The translations under genes and the position numbers were made by a program. Positions 63,121-64,000 of a stretch of 64,000 bases of DNA are shown in pieces. This stretch comes from CAYMPH01 sp964529415 (lineage in GTDB: Bacteria; Spirochaetota; UBA4802; UBA5550). The first letter of the stretch is position 1. Every line of letters begins with the position of its first letter. The notes under the pieces were generated by a model. It had not been told where the DNA came from. It saw only the letters and a program-made list of their open reading frames with translations, and ran no database searches. The stretch covers positions 1 through 64,000 of the forward strand of contig CAZGWD010000010.1 in the NCBI GenBank assembly GCA_964529415.1. Reading direction: 5' to 3'.

Positions 63121-64000
63121 TCACACTTTCATATTTTTCTCTATCAGAACCTCGAATCTGTTTTTTTCAGAAAATGCAAATGAGGTATAATTCATATACA
63201 TTTTAATTTCAATATTATCGAGATTGACATCTGTTGCAAAGTAAGAGTACCCCTTTACGCTTTCCATAAGAACAGAAATTTCACTGCTGATCTGTTCAAC
63301 ATCCTGCCTGCTGAATATTTCAGAAAATCCCCCGTCCGGCAGAGTGAATCGGTATCCGATATCACCTGACTCAAGCAGATGCAGTGAGAGAGTAAGCGGA
63401 ATTATTTTTTTCAATCCCGTTATAATACCCTGGTCCGACTCATGCCTGATTTCTGTTACTGTGCAGTTATGAGAAGCATCCCGTTCGAGACGATAAACTT
63501 TTATTCTGTTTTCTTCTTCAAGAAACACGGAATTTTTGTTGTGGTCAAGCACCTGATTAATTGAGCTTTTCGCAAAAGAAATGAGACTGCCTAAATACTG
63601 GCTGTGCATTTCAGTTTTTTTCCTGAAAAACATCAGAGATCCGCGCTCGTTCAGTACAAAATAATAACAGTATTTATGCCCTGTCTGGAAAAATATCTGC
63701 AAGGAATTGTAGGAGTTTCTTTTCAGCATCTCCCTGACATGGGTTAATTCCGGTATGTGGGTGTCTGCAGCAATCAGATTCTTTAATCCCTTGTTATATG
63801 CAATACTGTACAGCATTTTAATTTCTGTCTCACATACAGTAAACGATACGCTGCTTTCAATTCCGCGTTTCATAATATTTGAAAAAATTACATAGGCATT
63901 GCCGAGCATTGTTATATACCTGAGCTTCTGCTTTTTTGCGTTTCCGGTAAAAAAAGAAAACAGCGAGTTTATGGAATTCTTGATTCTTGAAAAATCTTTT
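63121..64000 (-). CDS. Hypothetical protein, truncated by window edge
   Basis: An open frame of at least 293 codons runs off the right edge without a stop; an internal ATG at 63909 is probably not the true start, since the frame stays open before it. The product is a mixed alpha/beta protein with charged segments; no motif is recognised (landmarks RSNxL is absent; GYSYFATDVNLDN and SLHLLESGDIGYRF are present). It ends 111 bases before the start of the Cache-PAS kinase on the same strand and may be part of the same unit. Confidence 0.6.
   Translation of the reverse strand, partial: KDFSRIKNSINSLFSFFTGNAKKQKLRYITMLGNAYVIFSNIMKRGIESSVSFTVCETEIKMLYSIAYNKGLKNLIAADTHIPELTHVREMLKRNSYNSLQIFFQTGHKYCYYFVLNERGSLMFFRKKTEMHSQYLGSLISFAKSSINQVLDHNKNSVFLEEENRIKVYRLERDASHNCTVTEIRHESDQGIITGLKKIIPLTLSLHLLESGDIGYRFTLPDGGFSEIFSRQDVEQISSEISVLMESVKGYSYFATDVNLDNIEIKMYMNYTSFAFSEKNRFEVLIEKNMKV

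Noticed and set aside
1..64000. tRNA, rRNA genes and CRISPR arrays
   Set aside because: I saw no cloverleaf-type sequence, rRNA segment or regularly spaced repeats anywhere in the window.

Overview
The window is AT-rich bacterial chromosomal DNA, densely coded and mostly on the minus strand. The organism has an outer membrane: there is an OmpA-family protein, a predicted beta-barrel protein, a heptose-bisphosphatase-like HAD enzyme, CpxP/Spy-like periplasmic proteins and several lipoprotein-type signals. The multidomain hybrid kinases, the large chemosensory cluster and a 3766-residue exported protein resembling the very long proteins of Leptospira suggest a spirochaete, or a relative with similar gene content. 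This is inference; the window has no rRNA or other phylogenetic marker.

Layout. 1-262: repeat-like DNA, including two 25-bp direct repeats that look like an insertion-sequence end. 263-12180: a giant secreted protein gene whose stop is coupled by ATGA to a small membrane protein gene. Its C-terminus resembles a MepA-type murein endopeptidase, so the pair could be a surface effector with an accessory or immunity protein. 12383-12631: a small secreted cysteine-rich protein. 12818-26797: a block of sensory genes (two PAS/Cache hybrid kinases, a PAS hybrid kinase, two receiver-kinases and a 7TM-PAS protein) with a lone thiM inside. 27010-36147: a chemosensory cluster (CheW, MCP, CheB, CheW, STAS, CheA, three receivers and an unfamiliar helical protein), with no CheR in the window. 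36391-38686: a receiver-HisKA_3 kinase, a NarL-type regulator and a receiver protein, with related palindromes on either side of the regulator genes.

38963-47065: mixed housekeeping and envelope genes (OmpA-like, CDF transporter, TerC, lipoprotein, zinc ribbon, a degenerate iron-alcohol-dehydrogenase-fold protein, BNR fragment, GmhB-like phosphatase, FolD). 47255-49432: an apparently self-regulated ECF sigma operon with two CpxP/Spy-like proteins, a 47-residue membrane protein and a probable anti-sigma factor, preceded by an ECF-type promoter. 49434-52217: a RapA-like SNF2 helicase. 52639-57265: a cyclic-di-GMP/receiver group (GGDEF, receiver, HAMP-only protein, MinD-like protein with an eroded P-loop, TPR-HD-GYP protein) plus the remnant of a receiver gene. 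57283-59303: a kelch-repeat surface protein and an outer-membrane beta-barrel candidate. 59389-63009: a Cache-PAS kinase, its receiver partner fused to an unfamiliar domain, and a free-standing copy of that domain. 63121-64000: a gene cut by the window edge.

The dominant theme is signal transduction: stimuli enter through Cache, PAS, 7TM and MCP sensors and pass through histidine kinases and CheA to many single receivers, with c-di-GMP as a likely second messenger. Short palindromic repeat elements are scattered between genes, and one lies in frame inside the giant gene.
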